A stretch of DNA of 64,000 nt from Candidatus Gastranaerophilales bacterium (GTDB lineage Bacteria > Cyanobacteriota > Vampirovibrionia > Gastranaerophilales > Gastranaerophilaceae): assembly GCA_944326605.1 (NCBI GenBank), contig CALVEM010000001.1, positions 62,001 through 126,000 of the forward strand, read 5' to 3'. The notes under the pieces were generated by a model. It had not been told where the DNA came from. It was given only the letters and a program-made list of their open reading frames with translations, and ran no database searches. The position numbers and the translations under genes are program-made. Below, one piece after another: positions 18,432 through 28,173 of the stretch. Every line of letters begins with the position of its first letter. Position 1 is the first letter of the stretch.

Positions 18432-19316
18432 ATGAACAATTTATTAAAATATTTAATTTTATCGACAATATTGATTACCATAGGGATTTCTTATTATTTT
18501 TACAGAACGCGTACTTATGTTACGGCTGAATTCAAAAATTTACGACCGTTTCATGACAGAGCTCCGATTTATTATAACGGATTTAAAATCGGTAAAGTTG
18601 TAAAAGTACGTCCGAATAGAACGTATACGGCAACTATTGTAACTTTAAGACTTCATCCTATGGATTTGAGGCTGCCGGTAAATATTACGGCAAATTTAAA
18701 ACGCGAAAAAAATAAAAAAAATGATAAGTATGATTATATTGATATAATTTATCCTGAGCATCCTTCCCAATTTTTGATAAAAGACGGTGACAGAATTGCG
18801 GGAAAATCGAGTGTAGAACTGGATACATATCTTTCAAATCAAGATCCGGACTCATTGGATGATATAAAGGAGGATTTTGCTCAAACTGTTGAAAATTTAA
18901 ATATAACAGTTCAGGCGCTGGGTGATTTATTCGGGACAATCAACTCAATAGCATCAGATGTTAAACCTAATGTTGTGCAGGCTTCGTCTGACTTAAAAGA
19001 CAGCAGCGGTAATTTTGTTAAAATATCCGAAAACGTAAGTTCTGTAACGGGTAATATAAACGAAGCCTTTGACAGAAAAGCGATGGATTCCGCAAATGAG
19101 GATTTTCAAGCTGTGGGTAACAATGTAAAGGTTATGACGGATGAATTCAATAAAACTATACCTCAAATAGGATGCACGATTAGTGAGATAAACAGGGTTT
19201 TATGTAATATTGATGAAATGACTGCAGGATTAAATCGAACCATGAAGAAACCGTTCGGCGGTTTAAGACTTATTTTTGGCAGCCCTGTCGGCAAGAAAAA
19301 ATGTAATTGCGAATAG
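18432..19316 (+). CDS. MCE/MlaD-domain lipid-transport protein
   Basis: 294 residues from ATG 18432; an in-frame ATG at 18396 would add 12. One N-terminal membrane helix (LLKYLILSTILITIGISYYF) is followed by an MCE domain (TYVTAEFKNLRPFHDRAPIY, NGFKIGKVVKVRP) and a long helical tail. MlaD-type proteins shuttle phospholipid between membranes with an MlaE permease and MlaF ATPase, and neither is adjacent here. Its presence supports an outer membrane. Confidence 0.88.
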   Translation: MNNLLKYLILSTILITIGISYYFYRTRTYVTAEFKNLRPFHDRAPIYYNGFKIGKVVKVRPNRTYTATIVTLRLHPMDLRLPVNITANLKREKNKKNDKYDYIDIIYPEHPSQFLIKDGDRIAGKSSVELDTYLSNQDPDSLDDIKEDFAQTVENLNITVQALGDLFGTINSIASDVKPNVVQASSDLKDSSGNFVKISENVSSVTGNINEAFDRKAMDSANEDFQAVGNNVKVMTDEFNKTIPQIGCTISEINRVLCNIDEMTAGLNRTMKKPFGGLRLIFGSPVGKKKCNCE

Positions 19317-19392
19317 ATTACACATGTGGGGAATGTTTTTTTTTATTTCTTAATTTAGTATTATTAATACTCATTTGGAAATAGAGGAAAGT

Positions 19393-20691
19393 ATGCCGAA
19401 TTTATCAAAAAATTACATTTTTTGTGTTCTTTTATCTCTCACAATATGCACATCTTTGTGTTTTATAATGAATTTTCAGTGTTCATTACGTATACTTTAT
19501 TTCATATTGCTATGCTGTATTATTAACGTATATGTTGTTTTGAGTATTTCAAAACGGTATATTTCCAGAGAAAATGAAGAAAGAGAAAATAAGTTAATAA
19601 AACAAATAGAGCATAGTTCAAACCATCTTGCAACAATAATGTGCAATCTGCCTCTTGTTGCTTATATAATCGACACGGAATGCCGCTTTATAACAGGAAA
19701 TGCCGAGGCTGTAAAATATTTTGAGGCAGAGGAAAATATTGAAAAATTGCGCAATCCTGAAGCTGTTTTTGAAAAAGATACGTTAGAGATGATTCGAGAA
19801 GAAAATAAACTGATAATTCAAACGAAAGAGCCGTTTGTAACGGATAAAATTGTAAAGCTTAAATCCGGGAAACAAAACTGGTTCAATATTCGTAAAGTTC
19901 CTATTTTTAATGATTCGGATGAAGTCAAAGGCTTTGTAATTTTTGGAAGAAATATCGATATTGAAAAAGCTGCTCAAAAACAAAGAGAAACTTATATTTC
20001 AACTCTTAGTCATGATTTAAAAATCCCTACTCTTGCACAAATAAGAGCGTTAGAATTGTTAGTTGACGGCAACCTCGGGAAAGTCAACAAGATGCAAAAA
20101 GAAGTTCTCAATTTAACTCTTGACTCTTGCCGTTATATGTACGATATGCTTTCAACTCTTTTGTCTACTTACAAATATGAAAATAAAGATATATCATTAA
20201 CGTACGAAAAAATTCAGGTTATGAAACTCATGGATGAATGTTTTCACAAATACGTGAAGTCTATGCATCATAAAAATATTCATATTAAAGTCAAGGCTAA
20301 AGAAAAATTCTTTACTGTATATGCTGATAAAAATCAGATAAAAAGAGCTTTTGAAAATTTGATTGATCACTGCATATCAAGTGCTTATGAAAACACTGAA
20401 ATTATTTGTGACATCAAGAAAACCGGCAACGGCAAAAATGTCTTTTTATCATTAGGCTTTGAAAGTCCTTTTATATCATCCGAGCAGATTGAAAATCTGT
20501 TTAAGCGGTATTCGACGCCTTCCGAAAAAATGGGGAAAGTCGGAAGCGGGCTGGGGCTTTATCTTGCTAAACAAATTATAAATGCCCATAACGGAGTAAT
20601 TTATGCAGAAAGCAAAGAATCTAATTATAATATTTATAATATTGAGCTGCCCTGTATTAACGAATGTAAAATTTCAGCCATTACATGCTAA
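19393..20691 (+). CDS. PAS-domain sensor histidine kinase (orphan)
   Basis: 432 residues from ATG 19393, preceded by AGAGGAAAG (a TTG at 19375 is a less likely start). Two membrane helices lie within the first ~55 residues. A PAS domain follows at ~75-190 (VAYIIDTECRFITGNAEAVK, VKLKSGKQNWFNIR). The HisKA H-box is STLSHDLKIPTLAQ. The ATPase region has NLIDHCISSAYENTE and GKVGSGLGLYLAKQI. The N-box is atypical (DHCISSA rather than NA-N). No response regulator is beside it, so its target is unknown. Confidence 0.9.
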   Translation: MPNLSKNYIFCVLLSLTICTSLCFIMNFQCSLRILYFILLCCIINVYVVLSISKRYISRENEERENKLIKQIEHSSNHLATIMCNLPLVAYIIDTECRFITGNAEAVKYFEAEENIEKLRNPEAVFEKDTLEMIREENKLIIQTKEPFVTDKIVKLKSGKQNWFNIRKVPIFNDSDEVKGFVIFGRNIDIEKAAQKQRETYISTLSHDLKIPTLAQIRALELLVDGNLGKVNKMQKEVLNLTLDSCRYMYDMLSTLLSTYKYENKDISLTYEKIQVMKLMDECFHKYVKSMHHKNIHIKVKAKEKFFTVYADKNQIKRAFENLIDHCISSAYENTEIICDIKKTGNGKNVFLSLGFESPFISSEQIENLFKRYSTPSEKMGKVGSGLGLYLAKQIINAHNGVIYAESKESNYNIYNIELPCINECKISAITC

Positions 20692-20712
20692 AATTTGTAT
20701 AATGTGACTATT

Positions 20713-21162
20713 ATGAAAAAAATATTCTTACTTATTTTGTTATTGAGTTGTACCGCCTCAGCACTTGCTGCTGATAGTGATGTAAAAAAGCAGGCTTACA
20801 GAGCAATGATAAACAGCCAAAAGTATCATAATGAAGTCTGCCAGAGAACTGCCGATAATTTTCGGGCAGATCACAGATTTATCGGCTATATAAGATCAAC
20901 ATGCCTTATGTTTCAGGCAGAAAGGCAAAGATTAATTGACGCTGTTTTCCCGAGTGCAAATAATGTGGAAGACGCAAATTATAAAGAGCAATATCCTATT
21001 TTATTATCAAATTTTATTATAAATATTAATAACAGGGAAATTGAAACTTATAAAGCAATAATAAATGAGTACTGCAAGTATAATACTTTCAGATATGTAA
21101 AAAAAGACCCTCAGGCTTGTTCTCCTGCCAGAATTGAACAGCTGTTTGCGCCTGTTCAGTAA
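20713..21162 (+). CDS. Small exported protein of unknown family
   Basis: 149 residues from ATG 20713, with a signal peptide MKKIFLLILLLSCTASALA. The mature part is helical, with cysteines in HNEVCQRTADNF, RSTCLMFQAERQRL, NEYCKYNTF and QACSPARIEQ, which could form two disulfides in the periplasm. The layout resembles lysozyme-inhibitor-like or DUF1311 proteins, but I cannot confirm this. TATAAT at 20698 ends nine bases before the ATG, and no Shine-Dalgarno is seen. Confidence 0.7.
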   Translation: MKKIFLLILLLSCTASALAADSDVKKQAYRAMINSQKYHNEVCQRTADNFRADHRFIGYIRSTCLMFQAERQRLIDAVFPSANNVEDANYKEQYPILLSNFIININNREIETYKAIINEYCKYNTFRYVKKDPQACSPARIEQLFAPVQ

Positions 21163-21163
21163 T

Positions 21164-22513
21164 TTATACTATTCCCTGTGCAATCATAGCATCTGCTAAT
21201 TTTGTAAATGCAGCAATATTTGCCCCTGAAACGTAATTGGCATCTAAATTGTATTTATTTGCGGCAGATTTACAGGACGTAAAAATATTTGCCATAATTT
21301 CATTAAGCTTTTTATCAACATCTTCAAATGGAAGATAGTATCTCATGCTGTTCTGGCTCATTTCAACAGCGGAAATCGCAACTCCGCCTGCATTAGCGGC
21401 TTTAGCCGGCGCAACAAGAACATCTTTGCGTAAGAAATATTCCGTTGCTTCTTTCAGGCATGGCATATTAGCTCCTTCTCCGATTGCAATAACTTCATTT
21501 TCGACCAGCTTTTTTGCGGAATTTAATGTAACTTCGTTTTGAGTTGCGCAAGGAAGGGCAATATCTGTTTTTATTTCCCAGATAGGAGAGTCTGCTCCTT
21601 TGCATTCGATATATTCTGACTGCGGGTGTACTTTTTGATATTCACTTATTCTTCCGCGTTCCACTTCTTTAATTTGTTTAATAAGCGGTAAATCAATGCC
21701 GTTTTTATCGTATATACAGCCTTTAGAATCGCTCATCGCAACAACTTTAGCGCCGTATTCCAGAGCTTTCTGACAGGCATATATAGCTACGTTGCCGGCT
21801 CCGGATATCGTAACGGTTTTACCTTCAAGTGAAATACTATTATTAGCAAGCATTTCGCGCATAAAATATATAAGTCCGAAGCCTGTTGCTTCTTTTCTTG
21901 CCAGAGAACCGCCGTATGAAAGCCCTTTCCCTGTTAAAACTCCGCCTTCATAGACATCTTTTATTCTTTTATATTGTCCGAAAAGATAACCGATTTCTCT
22001 TTCTCCAACGCCGATATCGCCTGCGGGAACATCAATATCATGACCTATATGACGCTGTAATTCTGTCATAAAACTCTGGCAAAATCTCATTATTTCGTCA
22101 TCGGATTTCCCTTTTGGGTCAAAATCGCTTCCGCCTTTTGCTCCGCCTATAGGAAGCCCTGTAAGTGCATTTTTGAATATTTGTTCAAATCCTAAAAATT
22201 TTATTATACTTTGATTTACGCTTGGATGAAATCTTAAACCGCCTTTATAAGGACCTATAAGACTGCTGAATTGAACTCTGTAACCTCTATGAACGACTGT
22301 CTGCCCTTTGTCCGTTACATAAGGAACTCTGAAAGTTATAATTCTCTCAGGTTCAATCATCCTTTCAAGAAGTGCAATTCTTTCATATTCGGGATGCTCT
22401 TCTATTACCGGTTCAATTGATGTAAGAACTTCTTCTACAGCCTGAAGATATTCTGTTTCGTGTATATTTTTTTCTCTAACCCCGTTTAAAACTTTTTCTA
22501 TATATCTATTCAT
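21164..22513 (-). CDS. gdhA: Glutamate dehydrogenase, hexameric NADP type
   Basis: 449 residues from MNRYIEKVLN. Signatures: GPYKGGLRFHPSVN, LPIGGAKGGSDFDPKGKSD (catalytic Lys region), DVPAGDIGVGEREIGYLFGQ and the NAD(P) loop GAGNVAIYACQKA. It assimilates ammonia onto 2-oxoglutarate or runs in reverse. It converges on the small exported gene with one base between stops. Confidence 0.96.
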   Translation of the reverse strand: MNRYIEKVLNGVREKNIHETEYLQAVEEVLTSIEPVIEEHPEYERIALLERMIEPERIITFRVPYVTDKGQTVVHRGYRVQFSSLIGPYKGGLRFHPSVNQSIIKFLGFEQIFKNALTGLPIGGAKGGSDFDPKGKSDDEIMRFCQSFMTELQRHIGHDIDVPAGDIGVGEREIGYLFGQYKRIKDVYEGGVLTGKGLSYGGSLARKEATGFGLIYFMREMLANNSISLEGKTVTISGAGNVAIYACQKALEYGAKVVAMSDSKGCIYDKNGIDLPLIKQIKEVERGRISEYQKVHPQSEYIECKGADSPIWEIKTDIALPCATQNEVTLNSAKKLVENEVIAIGEGANMPCLKEATEYFLRKDVLVAPAKAANAGGVAISAVEMSQNSMRYYLPFEDVDKKLNEIMANIFTSCKSAANKYNLDANYVSGANIAAFTKLADAMIAQGIV

Positions 22514-22566
22514 AAACACCTTCTTTATTGTAAAAAAATTGTAACATATTATTTGATTATATGCAA

Positions 22567-22594
22567 TTGATTTTTATTAAAAATCGTTTATAAT
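22567..22594 (+). promoter_or_regulatory. Sigma-70-type promoter for the SIMPL gene
   Basis: TTGATT, a 16-base spacer and TATAAT, with AAGGAGT ahead of the ATG at 22626. Confidence 0.6.
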
Positions 22595-22625
22595 ATGACA
22601 TATAGTTTATTTAAGGAGTGCAAAT

Positions 22626-23345
22626 ATGTTAGAAAAATTTGAAAAATTACAACTGGTGTGGTTAGCTTTAATTCTTGCTTTAGGGCTTATATTTGCTGTA
22701 AAAGTCGGAACAAATACCGTATCAAAAGACAGCATTACGGTTACAGGATCTGCATATCAGATAGTGAAATCTGATTCGGGACGCCTTGAAATTGAACTTA
22801 ATGCACGCAAACCCGATAAACAAAGTGCCTACAACACTGTTAAAAATCAGCTTCCTGTTGTTATGAAATATCTTGAAGATAAAGGCATAACGGATATTGA
22901 AGTAAAAGCTGCAAGCGGCTATAATACTTATAAATACACCCCGAACGGCAATATGACGAATGAAATTGCTTACTTCAATCTTTCACAGCTTGTTATTATA
23001 AAATCTGATGATGTTCAAAAAATTAAAGAAATTTCTACGGATATTCAGCAGTTGTTAGATAAAGGAATTGATATTAATGTTCGTTCTCCTGAATATTTTT
23101 ATTCAAAACTCGGAGATTTGAAAGTTAAATTGTTGCAGGATGCGACAACAGATGCTAAAGACAGAGCAACAGCAATGCTCAAGGCTACTCATAATAAACC
23201 CGGTAAAATTCAAGCAGTCCGTATGGGCGTTTTTCAAATAACTCCGGTGGATTCAACCAATGTTTCCGATATGGGAATTAATGATACAACAACTGTTGAT
23301 AAAAAAGTTACGGCAGTTGCAAATGTTGTTTTCCGTATAAAATAG
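22626..23345 (+). CDS. SIMPL-domain (DUF541) protein
   Basis: 239 residues with an N-terminal membrane helix (LVWLALILALGLIFAVKVG) that anchors a periplasmic SIMPL domain. The opening strand ITVTGSAYQIVKSDSGRLEIELNA and VMKYLEDKGITDIEVKAAS are characteristic. Family members (YggE/BP26-like) are periplasmic or surface proteins linked to stress, with no known chemistry. AAGGAG precedes the ATG. The next gene follows after 12 bases, probably on the same transcript. Confidence 0.85.
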   Translation: MLEKFEKLQLVWLALILALGLIFAVKVGTNTVSKDSITVTGSAYQIVKSDSGRLEIELNARKPDKQSAYNTVKNQLPVVMKYLEDKGITDIEVKAASGYNTYKYTPNGNMTNEIAYFNLSQLVIIKSDDVQKIKEISTDIQQLLDKGIDINVRSPEYFYSKLGDLKVKLLQDATTDAKDRATAMLKATHNKPGKIQAVRMGVFQITPVDSTNVSDMGINDTTTVDKKVTAVANVVFRIK

Positions 23346-23357
23346 GAGATTAATGTT

Positions 23358-23657
23358 ATGAAAAAGATTTTTTCATCAATACTCTTTTTGTGTACAGCAT
23401 TACCGGCGTTTGCTTTTGCCCCGCCGGATGCTTCAATAATTCAGGTGCATGATATGCAGATGATTAATCAGCAAAGGTTCAGACAGGAAGTGCTGAATGA
23501 TTACAATGACGTTCAAACTGAAAAAGAAAGATTTGAAAAGAAAACAGCGCCTAAAGAACCGTTAATGAATAAACTTTTTAATAAGAAAAAATTTGTGGAA
23601 GAAAACGGCGAAATAAAAATTCAGAGTGATGAACAGGTTGAACAATTACCTGATTAG
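23358..23657 (+). CDS. Small exported protein downstream of the SIMPL gene
   Basis: 99 residues with signal peptide MKKIFSSILFLCTALPAFAF. The mature part is charged and probably helical (RQEVLNDYNDVQTEKERFEK) and ends in acidic residues. It is unrecognised. The 12-base gap to the SIMPL gene and a GGAGA site suggest co-expression. Its end overlaps the convergent membrane gene by four bases. Confidence 0.7.
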   Translation: MKKIFSSILFLCTALPAFAFAPPDASIIQVHDMQMINQQRFRQEVLNDYNDVQTEKERFEKKTAPKEPLMNKLFNKKKFVEENGEIKIQSDEQVEQLPD

Positions 23658-24298
23658 TTGCTCATTCCTGCTCTGTAACCGCACCAGCTGAATATTACAG
23701 GCAAAATTTTATCAACATGCAGTTTTGCAGCAATCGGAACTCTTGTTAATACCAGAACACCTAAAGCATCATCTATATTTGCAATAGAATCTTTTATGGT
23801 AAGCTTTCTGTCCGGTACTTTGTCCTGAGGATCATTGATTTTGTTTGATAAAGCTGCTGCAATATGCATTCCGGCAAACAAACCTGCGAGTGTTCCAACA
23901 ATTTTAAATGCATTGTTATTTAAATTTTTAACCTTATTGCTCAATTCAAATATTCCGCCGCAAATTAGTGTCGGCACAGTAGCGTTCATAAATTGGAATA
24001 CACCTTCATTAAGTTTTTGTTTAGCATATTCCTTTTCTGCTATCATACCCGCTGCCGTTCCGCCGGCAATGGCGCAGGTGCCAACCAGAAGCAGCTCTTT
24101 TACTCCGTATTTAATTTTATGAAGTTTAACATTTTGTTTTTTTGCAAGTAATACCATAGGCAGTAAAGTCGCTGCAACAGAACCTGCCGCTACTTTACAT
24201 TTTAGCGGGGCTTCGGACTTTTGCGAACTTACAGTCCTGTGATATCTGTATGTCCTTATGTCGTATTCAACTTTATTCCCTGAAACAGGAGTAAGCAT
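23654..24298 (-). CDS. Hypothetical membrane protein
   Basis: 214 residues. The N-terminal ~30 residues are polar and basic (YDIRTYRYHRTVSSQKS); four to five hydrophobic segments follow (GSVAATLLPMVLLA, ELLLVGTCAIAGGTAAGMIA, ATVPTLICGGIFEL, IVGTLAGLFAGMHIAAAL, and a final LPVIFSWCGYRAG). No family is recognised. It is convergent with the SIMPL pair. Confidence 0.65.
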   Translation of the reverse strand: MLTPVSGNKVEYDIRTYRYHRTVSSQKSEAPLKCKVAAGSVAATLLPMVLLAKKQNVKLHKIKYGVKELLLVGTCAIAGGTAAGMIAEKEYAKQKLNEGVFQFMNATVPTLICGGIFELSNKVKNLNNNAFKIVGTLAGLFAGMHIAAALSNKINDPQDKVPDRKLTIKDSIANIDDALGVLVLTRVPIAAKLHVDKILPVIFSWCGYRAGMSN

Positions 24299-24339
24299 AA
24301 GAGCATTTCCTTCTTATATTTTATTTTTATTCTATCATA

Positions 24340-25200
24340 TTAATGTCCGAGAATTAAAATTGTTGCCGAACCTATAAGAATTATTAAGGAACCTGTTAAT
24401 TTTTTTAATAAATTTTTCTCTTTAAACAGTTTATATCCAAGAATTACATTAATAATAATTGAGATTTGAAAAAGAGAAAGAGCGTACCCGACGTTCATAT
24501 ATTTAAAGACGTAAGCTGTAGTGAATGTCATAATCCCAAAACATATTGCCGTCAAAATATAAAAAAGAGTATGTCTTTTTTCGGATTTTTTAATTTTTTC
24601 TTTTGTAAAAATTTTAAGAGTTACAAATGAAAAAATTCCGCCTAAAAAGCTTGATACAATAAAAGATGTCATAACAGATGATAAAAGTATAACTTTTTTG
24701 ATAAAAACAGCTTCTATTGCGGAGAAAACAAGTGCATAAATTCTGTATTGAATATCTTTTCTCAAAAAAACTTTAGGGCTGGCTGTATCAAATATAAAAT
24801 ATGAGCCGAATATTATTAAAGCTATTCCTAACAGTCCGTAAATATTTGGAAATTCATGAAGGATTACAATCCCGAACAACATTCCGATAATTGCTTTGTA
24901 GGAATTAATCGGTCCGAGAACGGACAATTCTCCTGTCTGCAGTGCAAGAACCATAAAACAGTTGCATATAGTGCCGCAAATTCCGCCTGATATTGCGTAT
25001 TTCCAAAAGGTTAAATTGAAACATGAATAATCAGTAAAAAACAGCATAGGAATAGATGCTGCGCTTAATAAAAGATAGTTTATAAAATTTACATATACGG
25101 GATTTTCTCCCTCTAGCGTAAGTTCTTTCTGGAAAACATTGGAGAGAGAATTTGTGATTACTCTTAAGAGAACAGCTCCGGTATTCAATAAGATTTGCAT
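24340..25200 (-). CDS. EamA/DMT-superfamily transporter
   Basis: 286 residues with ten hydrophobic helices arranged as two EamA repeats. SYKAIIGMLFGIVILHEFPN ending the first half and LFQISIIINVILGYKLFKEK ending the second are the typical acidic-terminated helices. It probably exports a small metabolite across the inner membrane; the substrate is unknown. Confidence 0.88.
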   Translation of the reverse strand: MQILLNTGAVLLRVITNSLSNVFQKELTLEGENPVYVNFINYLLLSAASIPMLFFTDYSCFNLTFWKYAISGGICGTICNCFMVLALQTGELSVLGPINSYKAIIGMLFGIVILHEFPNIYGLLGIALIIFGSYFIFDTASPKVFLRKDIQYRIYALVFSAIEAVFIKKVILLSSVMTSFIVSSFLGGIFSFVTLKIFTKEKIKKSEKRHTLFYILTAICFGIMTFTTAYVFKYMNVGYALSLFQISIIINVILGYKLFKEKNLLKKLTGSLIILIGSATILILGH

Positions 25201-25222
25201 AGATTTATTATAGCAAAAAATA

Positions 25223-25253
25223 AAGCCCGAATTTAAACAACTCGGGCTTTATT
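25223..25253 (-). terminator. Terminator downstream of the adhesin gene
   Basis: AAAGCCCGA and TCGGGCTTT form a strong stem around a short AT-rich loop, with T-runs on both sides, so it may work in either direction. Confidence 0.9.
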
Positions 25254-25271
25254 TTTATTTATTGAAGTTTA

Positions 25272-27899
25272 TTATTTCATACCCAAAAGGTTTTTCAATT
25301 TTTCGATGAAATTGTACTTGCCTTCCGGAGCGTTAACTGTACCGTTCATTTGAGCTTCTTTAGTACCGGTGTTAACGATTTTTACTTCTTCATCGTTAGT
25401 GATAGTGCTGTCTTTAGTTATATTTAAGCCTTCGCCTTTGTTAGAAATAACAACTGAAGATCCGCTGTTTGTAATATCACCGGAGATGTTCATATCACCT
25501 TTGTGGTTAACAAGAGCTGATTGCGTACCGTCAGTGTTTTCAATAGCTCCGTTGAAGTCTAAGCCGTCAGAACCTGTAATATTTTTGATTAAGATATTAC
25601 CTGAGCCGTCAACTTTGAAGTTTTCAGAAGCTGTCAAACCTGTACCGTTTTCTCTTGAAGCAGCGTATGTGTAATCACCGCCATTGTTGTGAATTTTACC
25701 GCCGAGGTAGAGGTGATTTGTGTTGCCTAAGATGTTCAATCTGCCTTCGTGCGTAATTTCATTGTTAACTTCCATATCACCGGAACCATAGTTTTTGATG
25801 TTTGTAGTTCCAATGCCTGATTGAGTAATTTTGCCATTGCTTGCAAATGTTGCTTTGCCGCCTCCCTGCCTGTTAATTACACCGAGGTTGCCGTCTGTAA
25901 CATTAATGTTGCCTGAAACATACATATCACCGCTGTAGTTGTTGATTGCTGTTTCTCCGTCAGCGTTTGTAATGTTGCCCTGAAGGTTCATACCTCTTTC
26001 ACCTTCAGCAGTTGTGCCTTCATGTTTGATGGCAATGTTACCCATGTTATTTGAAATATTTGTACCTTCTTGAGTTGTTATGCCGGTTGATTTATCTCTT
26101 GAGAAGATGTACATATATCCTTCTTCATTTTTCAAAGAACCCTGTTTAGATAAATCAGTATTATTGGCTACAAGTAGATGGCCGTTGTCGTTGTAAACAC
26201 GCATATTACCTGTATTTTCCACATCGCCGACAACAGTTAAACCGTCAGCACCTGATGAGTTAACGATTTTCAGGTCGCCTTCGTTTTTAATTTTACCGTT
26301 CTGGGTAATAATAAGTCCGGTGCCGTTTTCTTTGTTAATGATACCCATATTCCCGTTATTATTAATAACACCGTTAACCATTAACTCACCGTTAGTATTG
26401 TTAATAGCAGTTTCACCGTTATTTGTAAGTGTCCCTTCTAGTGTCATACCGTCTTTACCGCTGTTTTTAATAGAAAGGTCACCGTTTCCGTTGATTTTAC
26501 CGTTTGAAGCAAGTGTAAGCTTAGTTCCGTTTTCTTCATTCCAAACGTTCATATCGCCGTCAACAACTCCGACAACACCGTCAATTTTCATTTCACCGGC
26601 TTTGTTTTTCAAACCGAAGTTTTCCTGTGAAGTCAGTTTTGCATTTTGTTGAATTTCAAGGCCGTCTTCACCTCTGTTTTCAACCTGTAACACTTTGCCT
26701 GCGTTAACGTTGCTGCTGCCGGCAAAAGTCATTTTACCGTTGTAGTTGACAATTCTTACGGTATCAACATCTTTGTCGCCTATATTGCCTGCGATTTCCA
26801 TTCCGCCTGCACCATGGTTTGTAATATTGGTATCACCGACGGATGATGTAGTACCGGCAACTGTTAATTTGCCTGTACCTCTGTTAGAAATAGCTATTTC
26901 ATTATCTGTAACAAGTTTTGCATCTTTACCGATGTTAACGTTAGCGCCTGTTTCTCTGTTAGTAACAATAAGTGTATTATTTTTACTTGAAACAGTGCCG
27001 TCAACGTCTAAATCACCTTTATAGTTATAAAGCTGTGCTTTATCATTTGAAGCAATAACTGCACCTTTTTCAACGGTTAAACCGTTTTCCCCTTCGTTAG
27101 TTAAGAAAACGCCGCCTTTGGTAAGGTTTGCGACTTTACCGGAAACGTTGATACCTGCACCGTCTTTGTTATCGGATCTGATAAGAACTAAACTTCCGTT
27201 TTCAATAGCATTTGCAGTTAACATGCCGTCTGTATTAACCAGATTATTAAATACAGCATCAGCTTGTGCTTTGTCAGAAAGAACATTGATACCGTTTACG
27301 CCGTTAACAACATTACCTGAAATATCAATTGCGGAACCGCGTAAATCAACTCCGTTTCTTGCAATGATGCCGCCCTGAATATCAATCGGAGCGTTACTGT
27401 CGTCTTTCATCTCAGAAATTTTGTTTATATTGTCAAATACTTTATGAGCCTGACCATAATCTTTCATTAATACGTTATCATAGTGATCCTGGCTCGGAGT
27501 TACAACAGATAAAGAACCTACGTTCAATACACCTGAAGCTCCGACAACCATTCCGTTCGGAGAAATGAATATAGCATGCCCGTTGTAGAAATCATTTCCG
27601 CGCATTGTATTTACAATACCGTTAATATCGATCTTGCCGTCAACAAGGTTAACGAAAGTATCAACGTCTTTTACTCCTAACTGATAAAGCAAGTTTGCTA
27701 TATCACCTTGACCTAACTGGAATTGATTATAATGTCTGTATCCTACATCACCGTTTGTCACTTCAGGATGGATATCAAAAATTTGACCACCGCCTGAAGC
27801 CCCAGGCACTCCTTCAATGCCGGTAATATTGGATTCGGCATACACGCTTGTCACAGACAAGAATGCTGCAATTGTCGCAATCATAAGCTTTTTGTTCAT
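25272..27899 (-). CDS. Two-partner-secretion-type surface adhesin (filamentous hemagglutinin-like)
   Basis: 875 residues. The signal peptide is MNKKLMIATIAAFLSVTSVYA. A TPS-like domain follows (FQLGQGDIANLLY, GIVNTMRGNDFYNGHAIFIS, PNGMVVGASGVLNVGSLSV). Residues ~190-850 are short repeats of a beta-helix type, with units such as NGELMVNGVINNNGNMGIIN and TGLIITQNGKIKNEGDLKIV. TPS adhesins are threaded through a TpsB outer-membrane pore; no tpsB is visible in this window. The repeats are rich in N, G, D and T, and aromatic residues are scarce. The C-terminus (NFIEKLKNLLGMK) is not an obvious anchor. It has its own terminator and a 270-bp AT-rich upstream region. Confidence 0.85.
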   Translation of the reverse strand: MNKKLMIATIAAFLSVTSVYAESNITGIEGVPGASGGGQIFDIHPEVTNGDVGYRHYNQFQLGQGDIANLLYQLGVKDVDTFVNLVDGKIDINGIVNTMRGNDFYNGHAIFISPNGMVVGASGVLNVGSLSVVTPSQDHYDNVLMKDYGQAHKVFDNINKISEMKDDSNAPIDIQGGIIARNGVDLRGSAIDISGNVVNGVNGINVLSDKAQADAVFNNLVNTDGMLTANAIENGSLVLIRSDNKDGAGINVSGKVANLTKGGVFLTNEGENGLTVEKGAVIASNDKAQLYNYKGDLDVDGTVSSKNNTLIVTNRETGANVNIGKDAKLVTDNEIAISNRGTGKLTVAGTTSSVGDTNITNHGAGGMEIAGNIGDKDVDTVRIVNYNGKMTFAGSSNVNAGKVLQVENRGEDGLEIQQNAKLTSQENFGLKNKAGEMKIDGVVGVVDGDMNVWNEENGTKLTLASNGKINGNGDLSIKNSGKDGMTLEGTLTNNGETAINNTNGELMVNGVINNNGNMGIINKENGTGLIITQNGKIKNEGDLKIVNSSGADGLTVVGDVENTGNMRVYNDNGHLLVANNTDLSKQGSLKNEEGYMYIFSRDKSTGITTQEGTNISNNMGNIAIKHEGTTAEGERGMNLQGNITNADGETAINNYSGDMYVSGNINVTDGNLGVINRQGGGKATFASNGKITQSGIGTTNIKNYGSGDMEVNNEITHEGRLNILGNTNHLYLGGKIHNNGGDYTYAASRENGTGLTASENFKVDGSGNILIKNITGSDGLDFNGAIENTDGTQSALVNHKGDMNISGDITNSGSSVVISNKGEGLNITKDSTITNDEEVKIVNTGTKEAQMNGTVNAPEGKYNFIEKLKNLLGMK

Positions 27900-28173
27900 A
27901 AAATACTCCTTTATGTTAGTAAGTTATTAAATTTTCACAATTCAAATACAAATATACCTATAGAATAAGTATACTTATAAAATGCACAAAAAAATATTAA
28001 TTTGCGCATTTGTGAATAAATATTAAGCTTTTTTTATTAACCCATTTTTATACTCCTTTTCTTCTATTTTCTAAAAAAACAATAATCCTCAATATTGCAC
28101 ATACATTAATAAAGTATTTTACGGCATAAAAATTGCTAAACTTTAGAAAATTTTAAGAAATGTAAAGTATAGA
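27900..28173. other. AT-rich spacer upstream of the adhesin
   Basis: 274 bases without a gene. It presumably holds the adhesin promoter (AT-rich, several TATAAT-like boxes near 27945-27985, minus strand) and the end of the 28174 gene; I see no convincing hairpin, riboswitch or small ORF. Confidence 0.4.
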
